Origin: JAAURS01 sp044923475
Lineage (GTDB): Bacteria; Cyanobacteriota; Cyanobacteriia; Thermosynechococcales; Thermosynechococcaceae
Direction of reading: 5' to 3'
Length of the DNA: 64,000 nt
Assembly: GCF_044923475.1 (NCBI RefSeq)
Contig: NZ_CP137338.1
Location: 2,790,001-2,854,000, forward strand
Below the pieces are notes generated by a model that worked only from the letters and a program-made list of their open reading frames with translations, did no database searches and was not told the origin of the DNA. The translations under genes were made by a program, and so were the position numbers. This document shows positions 35,471-44,625 of this stretch, in pieces (position 1 is the first letter of the stretch; every line of letters starts with the position of its first letter).

Positions 35471-36040
35471 ATGACTCTCGCTAAATCCTCTTTAACCCTC
35501 GCAGAATTTCTGGATCTCCCCGAAACCGAACCTGCTAGCGAATACATTGACGGAGAAATCCAGCAAAAACCGATGCCAAAAACAAAGCACAGTCGATTGC
35601 AGTTAAAACTCTGTAATGCAATTAACGATGTGGCTGAATCGGCTTTGGCTGCCTATGCTTTTCCAGAACTGCGGTGCACGTTTGGCCATCGGTCTATCGT
35701 TCCAGATATTGCTGTCTTGCTTTGGCCAAAGATTCAGTGGGATGAGACAGGCGAGCCTGTTGATGATGTTAAAGTGTCGCCCGATTGGATCGTTGAAATT
35801 CTCTCCCCCGGTCAAAGCCCTAATCGAGTGACTCAAAAAATTCTGTATTGCCTCGAACACGGTACGCAACTGGGGTGGATGTTAGACCCATCCGATCGCT
35901 CGATTTTAGTGTTTGTGCCAAACCAATTGCCTATTTTTTACGAAGGGGGCGATCGCCTACCTGTGCTGACCCCAATTGCCTTGGAACTCACCTGCGATCA
36001 AATTTTTGGCTGGCTGAAAATGAATCCAGCTGTCTCGTAG
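35471..36040 (+). CDS. Uma2-family (DUF820) protein
   Basis: About 189 aa. Core: LTLAEFLDLPETEPASEYIDG, then VPDIAVLLW and PDWIVEILSPGQS, ending in a G-WMLDPSDRSILVF strand. The acidic and Gln/Lys residues of a PD-(D/E)XK-type site are present. The start ATG at 35471 was preferred to the upstream in-frame start at 35456. The last 90 bases recur, degraded, at 37141-37230. Confidence 0.85.
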   Translation: MTLAKSSLTLAEFLDLPETEPASEYIDGEIQQKPMPKTKHSRLQLKLCNAINDVAESALAAYAFPELRCTFGHRSIVPDIAVLLWPKIQWDETGEPVDDVKVSPDWIVEILSPGQSPNRVTQKILYCLEHGTQLGWMLDPSDRSILVFVPNQLPIFYEGGDRLPVLTPIALELTCDQIFGWLKMNPAVS

Positions 36041-36286
36041 GTCCTAAACGCGATCGCCCAGGGATGGCAGATGGGTCAAGTCGCCAAGCCGTTGTTTTCG
36101 CAAAAGTGGGAGGAGGACTGAGAGAAGCCCCTCGCGCAGTGGCAGGCGGAGTTAAATATTCAGCCTATCCAGAGGTGAATTGTGGTAAAGTCGCCTTTGT
36201 AATTGCCTAGCTTTCGTTGACTCTGGTTGGGATAAATCTTGCTGTTACAGCAAGCTGAAATGCTTACGACCATTTCTGTTGATATT
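36041..36286. other. Intergenic with a possible decayed ORF
   Basis: On the plus strand around 36050-36195 a frame reads WQMGQVAKPLFSQKWEED, a stop, then PLAQWQAELNIQPIQ. It resembles a protein C-terminus broken by one stop, but I cannot name the family. Nothing else is visible up to the PIN gene. Confidence 0.3.
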
Positions 36287-36715
36287 TCAGGCTGTCCAAT
36301 CTTCGATCTGTAAGCCTGCCACTTTACCAAAATCTTGATGATTACGGGTTAGTAGAATCAATCTACGGAACAGTGCAATTGCCGCGATTCGCGCATCCAT
36401 TTTTGCCAGTTGAAGTCGTTGTGACTTTAATCGATCGAATGCTGTAGCTGCACCTGCGTCGAATGAGATGAGAGGCAACACTTTGAAGTCGCTAACAATC
36501 CGCGCCATCATTTCATATCCTTTCACTACGTCATTCAGATTACGAGCGCGATTAATATAAGCATGACTGCCAAGTACCTGCTCGTGAAATGTCACAGTGG
36601 ACACCGCAAAATCTGATATTGGGTATTGAGCCATACGTGCCGAAAAGTTGCTGTAATCCTTCCCTGATTGGCGCTGAAGAACGCTCAGATGATCGGTATC
36701 CAACAAATATCTCAT
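36287..36715 (-). CDS. PIN-domain (VapC-type) toxin
   Basis: 142 aa. PIN-fold acidic residues are present: LLDTDHLS at the N-terminus, FHEQVLG, MDARIAAIAL, and LTRNHQDF at the C-terminus. VapC toxins are ribonucleases that cut tRNA or rRNA. Its start overlaps the stop of the upstream 71-aa gene by four bases, the usual antitoxin-then-toxin order. Confidence 0.85.
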   Translation of the reverse strand: MRYLLDTDHLSVLQRQSGKDYSNFSARMAQYPISDFAVSTVTFHEQVLGSHAYINRARNLNDVVKGYEMMARIVSDFKVLPLISFDAGAATAFDRLKSQRLQLAKMDARIAAIALFRRLILLTRNHQDFGKVAGLQIEDWTA

Positions 36716-36927
36716 TGCTCGTCTTGCACTTCGAGGATGGACTCATCCCCTTGGCGAATCGCTTGCCCATAAGCAAGAACCTCCTCAAAAGCGGGTTCAT
36801 CTTTGAAGGATCCCGTAATTTGTTTTAGCCAATTTGTTGGCTGAGGAGCCGCAAGTTGTTGCTGTAACTCAGCTACCACAGCTTCTACTGCTGCAAGTCG
36901 GTCTTCTAAAGAAATATTGGTTGCCAT
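36712..36927 (-). CDS. Probable antitoxin of the PIN toxin
   Basis: 71 aa, acidic. The N-terminal part is a coiled-coil-like helix (LEDRLAAVEAVVAELQQQLA); the remainder is helical and acidic, as in the toxin-binding tails of antitoxins. No clear DNA-binding motif is visible. It overlaps the PIN gene by four bases, and the assignment rests on that pairing. Confidence 0.75.
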   Translation of the reverse strand: MATNISLEDRLAAVEAVVAELQQQLAAPQPTNWLKQITGSFKDEPAFEEVLAYGQAIRQGDESILEVQDEQ

Positions 36928-36963
36928 TTACGTCTCCTCTAATCAATGGCTTCTATCTAAAGG

Positions 36964-37074
36964 CTAAAGGGTAACGAGTAAAAAAGGCATAGATTCAATG
37001 GTGGCGCTGGCTAATGCAAGACGATCGCTCGGTGGCAGTTTGAAGACATGCTCTTTAACTTCTTGTAGCAACAT
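36964..37074 (-). pseudogene. Truncated antitoxin-like 36-aa ORF
   Basis: The frame reads MLLQEVKEHVFKLPPSDRLA and continues LASATIES before a divergent tail and stop. This is the N-terminus of a short antitoxin type (addiction-module component) common next to cyanobacterial toxin genes, normally about 70-80 aa. A good ribosome binding site (AGGAG) remains. Its toxin partner is absent, so it is probably a stub left by deletion. Confidence 0.5.
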
Positions 37075-37140
37075 TGACAGCTCCTAGGATTGAAGGGGGC
37101 TATGTCTAGTATGAACGATGGTGCTCTCCGCGTTCAACTC

Positions 37141-37230
37141 GATCGCCTACCTGTGCTGCCCTCAATTGTCCTAGAACTCACCTGCGATTGAATTTTTAGC
37201 GGGCTGAAAATGAACCCCGCTGCCTTGTAG
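37141..37230 (+). pseudogene. Duplicated 3' end of a Uma2 gene
   Basis: Ninety bases match the last 90 bases of the Uma2 gene (35951-36040) over the full length at about 85% identity by my count. The corresponding peptide reads LPVLPSIVLELTCD, a stop, then GLKMNPAAL and a stop. The rest of the gene copy is missing. It shows that a second Uma2 gene once stood here and that the toxin genes now lie between the copies. Confidence 0.75.
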
Positions 37231-37424
37231 ACTACTCGCGACTTTACAAGCAGAATCTTGACAATGGAGAATCATTGTCTGCAATAGCTTCTCCGATCAA
37301 TAGAAGTGAGATTTTGTATGCCTAATGAAGAGACGAATATTACTTATGGAAATCTTATACACTCGGCCAAATCACAATGATTTTTCTCAATGAGATACTC
37401 TCAAGAGAATCATTGAGGACAAAA

Positions 37425-39621
37425 CTATTCTTGCACAGACTGCGCAAGATGCTTTCGTAATAAATCATGAATAAAACGATATCGCCCTCCCACTTGCTGA
37501 AGGATTCGCATTTGATCCGCGTGCTCTAAAAATTCTGCATAGTTCCAGGGGAGGCATTGATTCTTCCAAAGAACCATACGCAGAGCTACATGCTGAATAG
37601 CTTTATATCCTCCATGAGATAAACCTCCAATCAATCCGCAGCAAAAACCAATAATAACTCCCCAAGATATGCCTGCGAGTAAGCCTGCAAACCGAGTAAT
37701 GAATGGCCATCCAAGTATTCCACACATTAGCCCAGTTATTAATCCATAGATTAAGGCATTTTGAATTGATAGCTTGATTCCTTGATTGGGAATGGATTTT
37801 TTCTCAATTTCCACAGGCTTAAAACCAATAAGAAATCCCCAAAATAAGCTTACTATAAGAAAATGAACTAACAAAAACGGAAAGTTGAAACCTGGCATCG
37901 AACAACTAAGCAACAACGGATCATACAAAGGCTTTTTGTCAAGAATATTTGATATGTTGAATAAGAATAAATGAATTATGCATTTAGGGTTCTTTAATCC
38001 TCCGAAATCTGAAATAAATATAAATTCGTAAAACATAATATAAACGAATCCTAAAAAGTTGTTTTTCTCTATATTGGCCCAAGACCAGGCAAGTCTTTCA
38101 ACTTGGATTGCCTCACTTTCGCGTTCTAATTTTAAGATGAGATATAGTCCAAATACTACGATTAGTAGCTGTAAAAACAGGAGCCATCCGAGCGACGAGA
38201 AAAAAGCCTCCAAAAAAAAAAAATATAAATAAACCTCCAACGCTTAAAAAATATATTGCGAAGCATATCAAAACAGATATTATTTTGTATTGATTCTTCT
38301 GATTGTTGTCTTCCAAATAGTTCATCTTGATATTTTCAATCAAGAATTCTTTCACATCATCATTTTCCATTTTTACAGCCAGCCAATTTAAATATTTATA
38401 TGCTTTCTCGGGGGATGTTTTGTTTCTAAAATTATGGTTGTTAATCTTATGGTCAACATAAGATTTGATTAAATCACTTTCGCTTTTAATACTCCTATTA
38501 CTCGTGTCGTATAAAGTAACAAGAAATGACAAGAAAAGAGGAGTTTTAACTAATTCATTTAGGCTATTTTCTCTTTGAATTTTATCCCACAGAGTTGACT
38601 GTTTTATTTTGTATAAATATTGTTTTATCTTTTCCTGCTCAAGAGGTTTGAGACAGATCGCACCATTTAGTTTGTTGAGAAGGTGATTGCCTTCTTTATA
38701 TTCTTCTTGACGACAACAAACAACCAGGTATGGATAGTCTGTTTCTTGAAAAAATGCATTAATCGCTGCGATACATTCGATTTGCTTCGATAGACCTTTT
38801 GATAAAACTATTTCATCTAATCCATCAAACAATGGGATAATTTGGTGATGATCTAACCATGATTTACTAATTGATTGTTTGATTCCATATTTTGTTTTTA
38901 ACTGAAAAACCATCCATTGATCAATCGATTGACTAGTTTTCCATTCAGACAATTCAAAGATGATTGGGATGGGAGATTTTTTGTCTTTGAGTGCTTCGTC
39001 TAATAACTCTATAGCAAGGTTTAGCAGTTCTGTTGTCTTGCCATAACCAGGATTACCCAAGATTAGTAATTTTCCTTGAATATCTTCCTGGTGATAGATT
39101 GAGGAAACTGAGCGTTCTGATTCAATAGTTTTCTCAAAAAAAGGGGAGAAAATTTGCAAGATCCAATTTTTGAGACTAGGAGTTTCAACCTGAGGATTGT
39201 TTTCGGATTTTAAACTTAGCTGAGGTCGCCCAACTTGTTGTGGTTGATCTACAAAATCCGAAGGAATTTTGTAAAGGTCATACAAAGTATCTACTTTTCT
39301 CTTATTGAAATCTACTCTTAATCGCTGAAGGAGATCTTGACGTATTTCCGAGAGGTTTAGTCTTCTTGTAATCCTAATTAATAACCTTTGAATAGAATCA
39401 GAACTTTCATCTAGTGTTTTAAATAAACTGCCAATAGATTTCAAGAAATGAAACAAAGCTACACTAATTCCTATGCTCCCAGCAATTAAAGGTATCGAAA
39501 GAAAATTCTGAAGAAAAACAGGAATATCTGGTGTTGGTGTTTCGGTTATTATTGGAAAGTGATGATTTAGTACTTGTATCGAAGAGCTAATTAGATTGTT
39601 AAAATAATAAAATAAATTCAT
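37425..39621 (-). CDS. NACHT-domain STAND NTPase with C-terminal membrane region, frameshifted at T12
   Basis: Two frames (38113-39621 and 37425-38240) together make one protein of about 730 aa. Order: N-terminal hydrophobic segment (about 42-62), linker, NACHT NTPase with Walker A LLILGNPGYGKTTELL and Walker B IIPLFDGLDEIV, helical region, then four or more membrane helices, ending in GGRYRFIHDLLRKHLAQS, the usual end of cyanobacterial NACHT proteins. The frames join at a run of 12 T (coding strand). With 11 T the reading frame would be continuous. Base composition is clearly more AT-rich than the surroundings. A phase-variable, slippage-expressed or broken gene are all possible, as is a base-calling error. 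Confidence 0.75.
38212..38223 (-). other. Homopolymer T12 tract in the NACHT gene
   Basis: Twelve A on the plus strand, read as T in the gene. The upstream frame passes through as IFFFFGGFF and ends after about 30 more codons; the downstream frame has LEAFFSSLGWLLFL. Loss of one T fuses them. Confidence 0.7.
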
Positions 39622-40045
39622 ATAGAATAATTATTTTTTATTAAAATTTATAATCTCTTAAAGTATTTTCCTTGAGTTAGGAATAGAATACCTTGGCCAT
39701 AAGTAAATTGGCGCAATGAAACTTGCAATAGCATTCATGTGCTTTAAGGGGTTTCAATTTAATCCATTTTATATTTAATTTATTTTACTTATTACAAAAA
39801 AACTTTTTGAGTCTGAGCCTAGAGCAGTATAGTACTTTGGGTTGAAGAACAAAACTTATAACGAAACCGACGTATTTAAACCGATTTTCAAACTGAAGTG
39901 AGAGTATTTTAGCATTTAACGTACGTGGAGTATTGAGAAACCCAACACAAGTATTTAGTTTAGAACTAGCGATCGCCAGCTCTAAATTCAGCGATCGCCT
40001 CCTCCAGCTAAAATAAAAAGGTCAAGTCGCAGCGAGGCCAAATCG
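39622..40045. other. Intergenic, AT-rich, no gene seen
   Basis: About 420 bases between the NACHT gene and the toxin-antitoxin pair. The part next to 39622 is very AT-rich and is likely the NACHT promoter. The end (39989-40048) is one copy of a direct repeat described separately. Confidence 0.4.
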
Positions 40046-40276
40046 ATGACATCTTCTGCCATTACTACAATCGTCACGATGGTTGAATCTCTGCCAGACG
40101 ACTTACAGGAACGTGTTGCCGAGCATATTCGCGAGTTCATTGCTGATTTAGAGGATGAAAAGCGTTGGGATGCCTCATTTGAGCGGACACAAGATAACTT
40201 GGTTGCGGCTGCTCGGCAAGCGAGGCAGGAGATTGCAGCGGGGCAAGCAGTCCCAATGGACTATGACAAACTATGA
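40046..40276 (+). CDS. Type II antitoxin, partner of ParE/HigB-like toxin
   Basis: 76 aa, acidic and helical (LPDDLQERVAEHIREFIADL, then EKRWDASFERTQDNLV). Its stop overlaps the toxin start by four bases. The sequence matches the general type of small antitoxins paired with ParE-like toxins; there is no obvious ribbon-helix-helix motif. Confidence 0.8.
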   Translation: MTSSAITTIVTMVESLPDDLQERVAEHIREFIADLEDEKRWDASFERTQDNLVAAARQARQEIAAGQAVPMDYDKL

Positions 40277-40536
40277 AGTCTGCGACGCTACCGTCCTTTT
40301 GGTCTAAATATCGAGAATTAAGCGATCCAGTGAGGACAGGAGCACGAAAAGCATACCGTCTATGGGCAGAGAATCCATTTCATCCATCGTTGCACTTTAA
40401 ATGCATTAACAGCAAAGAAGGAATATGGTCAGTGCGAGTGACACGGAACCACCGTGCGCTTGGCGTTCTAGAAGACGACACCGTAACGTGGTTTTGGATC
40501 GGCAATCACGATCAGTACGAACAATTCTACTCATAA
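40273..40536 (+). CDS. ParE/RelE-superfamily toxin
   Basis: 87 aa. The pattern WSKYRELSDPVRTGARKAYR, NPFHPSLHFK, then WSVRVTRNHRALGV and TVTWFWIGNHDQY is typical of the RelE/ParE superfamily, close to the HigB/YafQ-like group. Targets in the family are mRNA on the ribosome or DNA gyrase; which applies here cannot be told. Start is in the ATGA overlap with the antitoxin. Confidence 0.85.
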   Translation: MKSATLPSFWSKYRELSDPVRTGARKAYRLWAENPFHPSLHFKCINSKEGIWSVRVTRNHRALGVLEDDTVTWFWIGNHDQYEQFYS

Positions 40537-40900
40537 CTGCCAGCACCGAAGCAATTCTGTTAGAGAGACAGCAAAAAAGGTGGTCACAGTTTTTGGGAAA
40601 TCTCCTATTCCGCTCTGCAATCAGGAGATCGCCTCCTCCAGCCAAAACAAAAGGATCCAGCCGCAGCGAGGCCAAACAGATGCCCGTTCGACGCTGCTTC
40701 GAGTCTCCTCAGCGATCGCCATGCAGCTGCAAAACTGAGCAATGCTGCGAGAGTAGAGTCCTCCAGCATCAATAGTCTATTTCTCCCATAGAATAAACAT
40801 TCAAAATAGAACGTTTTTTTCTATGGAGTAGCCGCCATAAATTAGAAAAATCTATTAATATAATTCAACTTGTATATTTGAACCCATTGAAAAAAACCTA

Positions 40901-42589
40901 GTGCAACTCACGAATAAAATCAATTTTACAAATCTAAGGGGCGATCTATTTGGGGGTGTGACCACCGCCATTGTCTCCCTTCCCCTCGCCCTCGCCTTTG
41001 GGGTCGCGACCGGAATCCCTAACGGTGCTGTAGCAGGTCTTTACGGTGCGGTGTGCGTCGGCTTTTTTGCAGCCCTATTTGGAGGCACTCCTGCCCTCAT
41101 CTCCGAACCTACGGGTCCGATGACCGTGGTAATGACCAGCATCGTCGCGTCCCTAGTTGCCAAGAATCCCGAACAGGGGTTAGCCATGGCCTTTACCGTG
41201 GTGATGATTGCTGGGATCGTACAAATTGTGTTTGGCATTTTTAAGCTGGGCAAGTACATTACCCTGATGCCCTATAGCGTCATTTCTGGCTTTATGTCTG
41301 GAATTGGCGTTATTTTAGTGCTGCTGCAAATTGCACCTTTTTTGGGACAGCCCAATCCAAAGGGCGGGGTGTTAGGCATTATTCAGGCGCTTCCGCAGCT
41401 CTTTGCCAACATTAATCCGGCAGAAACCGCCTTGGGGGTTCTCACCCTCGCGATCATCTTTTTCATGCCCGCTCAGCTCAAACGCTATGCGCCACCCCAA
41501 CTGGTAGCCTTAATTGTCGGCACCGTCATTTCCCTTACCCTGCTTGGCAATGACGATATCCGCCGCATTGGCGAAATTCCCATCGGTTTGCCCACATTGC
41601 AACTGCCCACCTTTACCCTGCCCCAACTCACGATCATGTTGGTAGATGGCGTCATGTTGGGGATGCTGGGCTGTATTGACACGCTTCTAACAGCAGTCAT
41701 TGCTGACAGCTTGACCCGTACGGAGCACAAATCAGACAAGGAACTCATCGGTCAGGGAATTGGCAATCTGGTTTCCGGGCTGTGCGGGGGCTTACCTGGA
41801 GCCGGAGCCACTATGGGCACCGTCGTAAACATCCAAACCGGAGCGCAGACGGCTCTATCTGGCATTACACGGGCGCTGATTTTGCTTGTAGTGGTGTTGT
41901 GGGCTGCTGGTCTGACTCAAAATATCCCCATGGCGGTGTTGGCGGGAATTGCCCTGAAGGTGGGATTAGACATTCTGGACTGGAGCTTTTTGAAGAGATC
42001 GCACTTGGTGTCAGCCAGAGGGTCGTTTATTATGTACGGTGTTTTGCTGCTCACCGTCTTTGTGGATCTGATTGTCGCTGTAGGCGTAGGGGTCTTTATT
42101 GCAAATATCCTCACCATCGATCGGCTTTCTAGCCTGCATTCTGAAAAAGTGAAGGTCATCAGCGATACAGATGATGAAGTTCTCTTAACCGACGAAGAAA
42201 AACAGCTTTTGGATCGAGCAAACGGTCGGGTACTGCTGTTCTACCTCAGTGGCCCCATGATCTTTGGCGTGTCCAAGGCGATCGCCCGCGAACATGCTGC
42301 GATGAAAGATGCAGACGCCCTCATTTTTGACTTAAGCGACGTTCCCATGATGGGGGTAACGGTTTCTCTATCTATAGAAAATGCGATCAGAGATGCCTAC
42401 GACAAAGGATTGCAGGTGTTTTTAGTGGGTGCCAACGAAAAAATTCAAAAGCGCTTGGAACGTCTGGGGCTGTGGAATTTAATTCCGTCAGAACGCCGAC
42501 TTTCCAATCGAGCCGAGGCTTTGCAGCGAGCTGTAGATTGGGTAAAGCGCAATGGCAGCAATGCCGAAAAGCCTCTGCTGTTAGGCTAG
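40901..42589 (+). CDS. bicA: BicA-type SulP Na+-dependent bicarbonate transporter
   Basis: 562 aa. About 14 membrane helices (residues 12-415) of the SulP/SLC26 fold, then a cytoplasmic STAS domain (about 430-550). Regions typical of BicA are present: LRGDLFGGVTTAIVSLPLA, ALFGGTPALISEPTGPMTVV, DSLTRTEHKSDKELIGQGIG and GGLPGAGATMGTVVNI. It imports bicarbonate with sodium for the CO2-concentrating mechanism. The start is GTG. The Na+/H+ antiporter gene follows after about 110 bases and could recycle the sodium, a pairing known from other cyanobacteria. Confidence 0.92.
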   Translation: MQLTNKINFTNLRGDLFGGVTTAIVSLPLALAFGVATGIPNGAVAGLYGAVCVGFFAALFGGTPALISEPTGPMTVVMTSIVASLVAKNPEQGLAMAFTVVMIAGIVQIVFGIFKLGKYITLMPYSVISGFMSGIGVILVLLQIAPFLGQPNPKGGVLGIIQALPQLFANINPAETALGVLTLAIIFFMPAQLKRYAPPQLVALIVGTVISLTLLGNDDIRRIGEIPIGLPTLQLPTFTLPQLTIMLVDGVMLGMLGCIDTLLTAVIADSLTRTEHKSDKELIGQGIGNLVSGLCGGLPGAGATMGTVVNIQTGAQTALSGITRALILLVVVLWAAGLTQNIPMAVLAGIALKVGLDILDWSFLKRSHLVSARGSFIMYGVLLLTVFVDLIVAVGVGVFIANILTIDRLSSLHSEKVKVISDTDDEVLLTDEEKQLLDRANGRVLLFYLSGPMIFGVSKAIAREHAAMKDADALIFDLSDVPMMGVTVSLSIENAIRDAYDKGLQVFLVGANEKIQKRLERLGLWNLIPSERRLSNRAEALQRAVDWVKRNGSNAEKPLLLG

Positions 42590-42697
42590 TTTGCGCGAGG
42601 AGGACCGATCTAGCCAGTATTGCGGTCAACCCTCCTACAAACTTGTAGCGTTACTTATGTAATAGTCCAAACAGATCTTTACTATCCTTGAAATTCT

Positions 42698-44077
42698 ATG
42701 ATGAATGCCCCAGGCGCCCTAATTTTTTCTGCTTTTCCCTTGCTGGCCGTCGAACTAGATGCAAACCACGCACCGCTCGTCCTCGCGGGGGTGTTGCTGA
42801 GTTTAGTCGTTATTTATTTTGCCAGTAAAGTCGGCGGCGAATTGTCTGGCATGCTGGACTTTCCGCCCGTCCTCGGCGAACTCATCGCGGGCGTGGCGAT
42901 CGGGGCCTCCGCGCTTCACCTGCTGGTCTTTCCAGAGAATGGGGCGATCGCCGCTGACTCCGTTATCATGACCGTCCTCCAGTGGATCGAACCGCTGACC
43001 CCAGCAGCGGCTGCGTCCATTTTCCAGAGCGAGGGAGAAGTAATTTCGGTCCTCGCTGAAATTGGGGTCATTATTCTGCTGTTTGAAATTGGCCTAGAGT
43101 CAGACGTTAAAGAACTCCAAAAGGTGGGCTACCAAGCCACGATCGTTGCTTGCGTGGGGGTTGCCGTCCCCTTCGCCGCCGGGACTGCCGGACTCATGTA
43201 TCTCTTCAACGTTCCTGCAATTCCTGCCATCTTTGCTGGAGCGGCGCTCACGGCAACCAGCATCGGGATTACCTCAAAAGTACTGTCTGAAATCGGACAG
43301 CTCAAGTCTAAAGAAGGTCAAATTATCGTTGGTGCTGCTGTCATTGACGATATTTTAGGCATCATCGTGCTGGCCGTCGTCGCCAGCCTTGCCAAGACCG
43401 GGGAAATCGATATTCTCAACGTTGTCTATCTAATCGTGAGTGCCACTGCCTTTTTGGTCGGCTCTATTTTGCTGGGGAACGTATTTAACAAAAGCTTTAT
43501 AGCGGTTTCCAATCTCCTCAAAACGCGGGGGAACTTAATCATTCCCGCCTTTATCTTTGCCTTTTTCATGGCTTTTATTGGCAATGCCATTCACCTTGAG
43601 GCCATTCTGGGTGCTTTTGCTGCGGGCCTCGTCCTCGAAGAGACCGACGAACGCAAAGAACTGGACGAACAAGTCAAACCCATTGCAGATATGTTGGTGC
43701 CCATCTTTTTTATCTCCGTGGGTGCCAAGGTCGATCTCGGCGTCCTCAACCCCTTCCTACCTGAAAACCGAGTGGGCCTGACGATCGCGACCTTTTTAAT
43801 TCTGGTTGCTATCGTCGGCAAAGTGGTGACGGGCTGGGCTGTGTTCGGGCAACCGGGAATCAATCGCTGGGCGATCGGTATTGGCATGATTCCTCGGGGA
43901 GAAGTGGGCTTGGTCTTTGCAGCCATTGGCGCTGCTAGCGGTGCCCTCGATAAATCCCTCCAAGCTGCGATAATTATCATGGTGATTTTGACCACATTTT
44001 TAGCGCCACCATTCCTCAGAATAGCCTTTGGTAGCGCTCAAGCGTCTCCAGAGCAGGCACCTGATGTTGTGCCCTAG
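42698..44077 (+). CDS. CPA2-family Na+/H+ antiporter
   Basis: 459 aa with about 12-13 membrane helices. Family motifs are LLFEIGLESDVKELQ, ALTATSIGITSKVL, the double-Asp VIDDILGIIVLA, and a final GMIPRGEVGLVFA. It belongs with cyanobacterial NhaS-type exchangers. Located directly after bicA on the same strand, it probably exports the sodium that enters with bicarbonate. The ribosome binding site is not obvious. Confidence 0.88.
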   Translation: MMNAPGALIFSAFPLLAVELDANHAPLVLAGVLLSLVVIYFASKVGGELSGMLDFPPVLGELIAGVAIGASALHLLVFPENGAIAADSVIMTVLQWIEPLTPAAAASIFQSEGEVISVLAEIGVIILLFEIGLESDVKELQKVGYQATIVACVGVAVPFAAGTAGLMYLFNVPAIPAIFAGAALTATSIGITSKVLSEIGQLKSKEGQIIVGAAVIDDILGIIVLAVVASLAKTGEIDILNVVYLIVSATAFLVGSILLGNVFNKSFIAVSNLLKTRGNLIIPAFIFAFFMAFIGNAIHLEAILGAFAAGLVLEETDERKELDEQVKPIADMLVPIFFISVGAKVDLGVLNPFLPENRVGLTIATFLILVAIVGKVVTGWAVFGQPGINRWAIGIGMIPRGEVGLVFAAIGAASGALDKSLQAAIIIMVILTTFLAPPFLRIAFGSAQASPEQAPDVVP

Positions 44078-44138
44078 GGGCAGAGAGAAAGAAGATTAAT
44101 GGGTCTCTAACGTCCCGCGCAGGAGCGGGCTGGAGCAA

Positions 44139-44603
44139 ATGAAAGTTATAGGACAAAAATGGATGCGACTGTTCAGACAAATGGGGCGGGATGAAGGGTT
44201 TTTAAGCGGTCTCAAAATCTTTGAGAACCTTTTATCGAAAGTTTTATCGTTATTTATGGTTGCGGTCATTTTGGTCTCCGTCATAGACCTTGGCGCTATC
44301 TTATTTCACGGATTGCTCGACCCGCCCGATGATTTCCTAGGCAGGACGCTCATCAACATTTTTGGCCTATTTCTCAATATTCTCATCGCCCTAGAAATTC
44401 TCGAAAACATTACCGCGTATCTCCGCCAGCACGTCGTTCAAGTCGAACTGGTGATCGTCACGTCCATCACTGCGATCGCCCGCAAAATTATCATCCTCGA
44501 TTTTGCAAAAACCACTGGCATCGATCTCATTGGCCTTGCACTGGCCGTGTTCGCGCTATCGATTAGCTACTGGATCGTCCGAACCATGAGAAACCGTCCC
44601 TAA
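44139..44603 (+). CDS. PsiE-family membrane protein
   Basis: 154 aa with four membrane helices (about 35-55, 75-95, 102-125 and 128-148). The stretch ILENITAYLRQHVVQVELVIVTSITAIARKIIILD is characteristic of phosphate-starvation-inducible PsiE-like proteins (quoted as features, not as function). GGAG precedes the ATG. It follows the antiporter by about 60 bases and may share its transcript. The sll0218-like protein at 23551 has a similar layout. Confidence 0.8.
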   Translation: MKVIGQKWMRLFRQMGRDEGFLSGLKIFENLLSKVLSLFMVAVILVSVIDLGAILFHGLLDPPDDFLGRTLINIFGLFLNILIALEILENITAYLRQHVVQVELVIVTSITAIARKIIILDFAKTTGIDLIGLALAVFALSISYWIVRTMRNRP

Positions 44604-44625
44604 TTTATGGAGATAATGCATAAAC

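Larger units (their letters stand above)
39989..40682. repeat. About 60-bp direct repeats flanking the toxin-antitoxin pair
   Basis: Copy 1 (39989-40048) and copy 2 (40622-40682) share GATCGCCTCCTCCAGC and CGCAGCGAGGCCAAA, with about 80% identity overall by my count. Copy 1 covers the leader and start codon of the antitoxin. Copy 2 sits after the toxin with an ATG at the same place but no following gene. Confidence 0.65.
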
